DNA of 64,000 bases, from contig OENT01000101.1 in the NCBI GenBank assembly GCA_900239685.1, forward strand, positions 1 to 64,000, in the 5' to 3' direction. Numbering within the stretch: the stretch's first letter is position 1; each line of letters begins with the position of its first letter. The DNA is from Rotaria macrura (Eukaryota; Rotifera; Eurotatoria; Philodinida; Philodinidae). Positions 63,019 through 64,000 of this stretch are shown in pieces. The translations under genes were made by a program, and so were the position numbers. The notes beneath the pieces were generated by a model. The model did not search any database. It was not told the origin of the DNA and saw nothing but the letters and a program-made list of their open reading frames with translations.

Positions 63019-63317
63019 ATGAATCAACGACTCGTATATATTTTATGTATTTTTATCATCGTTGAGCAAGTTATCAATGGTGATACAGGAGGTAATTCTT
63101 AACTAGTATTCTGATTGATATTAATATCTAAATTCAAGATCAACCATCATTAGTTCGATATCGTCGTGAAACAGCATGGAAAACGTCACAGGTTCTTAAT
63201 TGTATACGTCGTCTTCGATCAATTATCATTCGTCCTTCTAAACTGGATTTATCAACAGAAATGTTGAATTGTCTTCAGCAGACGAATGCAACGAAAGCTA
63301 ACAAGAAAAAAAATTAA
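63019..63317 (+). CDS. Small secreted basic peptide, unknown function
   Basis: The model is join(63019..63091, 63139..63317), 83 residues, with a 47-bp intron (GTAATT...TCAAG) that splits an Asp codon. It starts with a signal peptide (MNQRLVYILCIFIIVEQVING). The mature part is short and basic (RYRRE, IRRLRS, KANKKKN tail) with two Cys (VLNCIRRL and MLNCLQQT) that could form one disulfide. The RRE stretch near the start of the mature part could be a processing site. No family recognised. The head-to-head partner is also a small secreted protein, so the two may be co-expressed; this is inference. Confidence 0.6.
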
Positions 63318-64000
63318 TAATAAAATGTTGCATTTCAATGAATCGGAAAAGAAATCGACTTTTGACAACAACTATAGTGTAGTATCGAGTGACATCTTCT
63401 TTGTTTCCTTGATTATTCTTCGTAGAATGCTAGTTTTTTGTTTATTTCTTCGGTTTTTTTTTTCATTTGTTTATTACGTTTTTTTTTACACCGATTATCA
63501 TTCTTAGTCATAGTTATTATGCTTGTTTAAATGTAACTAGTTTAAAAAATATATAGAACGAAACTCAAGTCTAGAAATTGTCGCATGTTCTAGTTAAAGC
63601 AAACAAGGGCAATACTAAACTATTTTTATCAGCAACTCTCAATGTTAAGTTCAATTCCTTTTTCAATTGCTTCATAGATTGGTTGTTATAGAAGCTCATG
63701 ATGAAAGTATTTGCATTTTCAAATATGAAGCGATCTCATTCGTATAAAACTATATTTGAATGTCTCTTATCTGTCAGATTATTGTTTTTGTGACGAATAA
63801 TCCTCACTCACTAACTGTTGTCCATCGTTTTCAATCGGCTTAATGGAAGTTTTAGAGCTAAACGAGCTGATGAAGAGGATGGAGTTGTTTTTTTCCTCGA
63901 CATATTTTTTCAATTCATTTAAATAGAATCGATATAAAAGATTAATTTAACTCTATTATTGCCATTGAAAATAAATCAAAATGAAAATATGAATTGATTT
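63318..64000. other. Spacer to the window end
   Basis: AT-rich sequence with no supported gene. The plus-strand frame at 63286-63507 runs out of the peptide gene in another frame and is a shadow. Confidence 0.4.

Noticed and set aside
1-64000. CRISPR arrays, operons, ribosome binding sites
   Set aside because: The window is eukaryotic by its introns and gene content; the periodic repeat at 13 kb is a diverged transposon module, with no constant repeat and unique spacers.

Overview
This is a eukaryotic, AT-rich (roughly 70% by eye), gene-sparse window. It comes from a ciliated animal: it holds a full HCN-type channel, a SPEF1 microtubule-binding protein, a secernin and an ER-type FKBP. Most introns are very short (about 45-75 bp) with GT-AG borders, and several start codons lie just behind a polypyrimidine-AG. 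Together with a FLYWCH-bearing transposon, this fits a bdelloid rotifer. That assignment is inference; no marker gene here proves it. One ambiguous base (5437) sits inside a coding exon.

Layout: 4.5-7.5 kb, a secernin-like (peptidase C69) gene on the plus strand whose single long intron holds a 758-bp Mutator-like element carrying a FLYWCH domain. 10.6-11.3 kb, a three-exon gene for a small C-terminally anchored membrane protein (minus). 11.9-14.4 kb, a 2.5-kb foldback element with arms of about 435 bp, built largely from about 165-bp modules. 16.7-17.2 kb, a two-EF-hand protein (minus). 17-24 kb, no convincing gene, but a pair of hairpin-bearing inverted repeats at 21.0-21.4 kb. 24.5-25.0 kb, an FKBP2-like ER prolyl isomerase (plus). 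32.2-33.4 kb, a secreted-protein pseudogene with frameshifts and a 336-bp inverted-repeat element inserted; just behind it is a small secreted ORF. 40.4-41.7 kb, a GPI-anchored, Ly6/uPAR-like protein (plus). 43.7-44.5 kb, SPEF1 (minus). 49.0-49.4 kb, an unrecognised low-complexity protein with a possible myristoylation signal. 53.8-54.0 kb, a near-perfect 268-bp palindromic Tc1/mariner-type MITE. 57.0-60.7 kb, a nine-exon HCN channel (minus). 62.4-63.3 kb, two small secreted-protein genes transcribed head to head from a 161-bp spacer.

The genes do not form one pathway or operon. They are ordinary metazoan genes separated by long AT-rich spacers in which transposable-element debris is the main recognisable content. 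The most unusual structure is the modular foldback element at 11.86-14.37 kb. The gene models were spliced by hand from reading frame, splice-site consensus and family conservation; every model listed closes in frame except the pseudogene.
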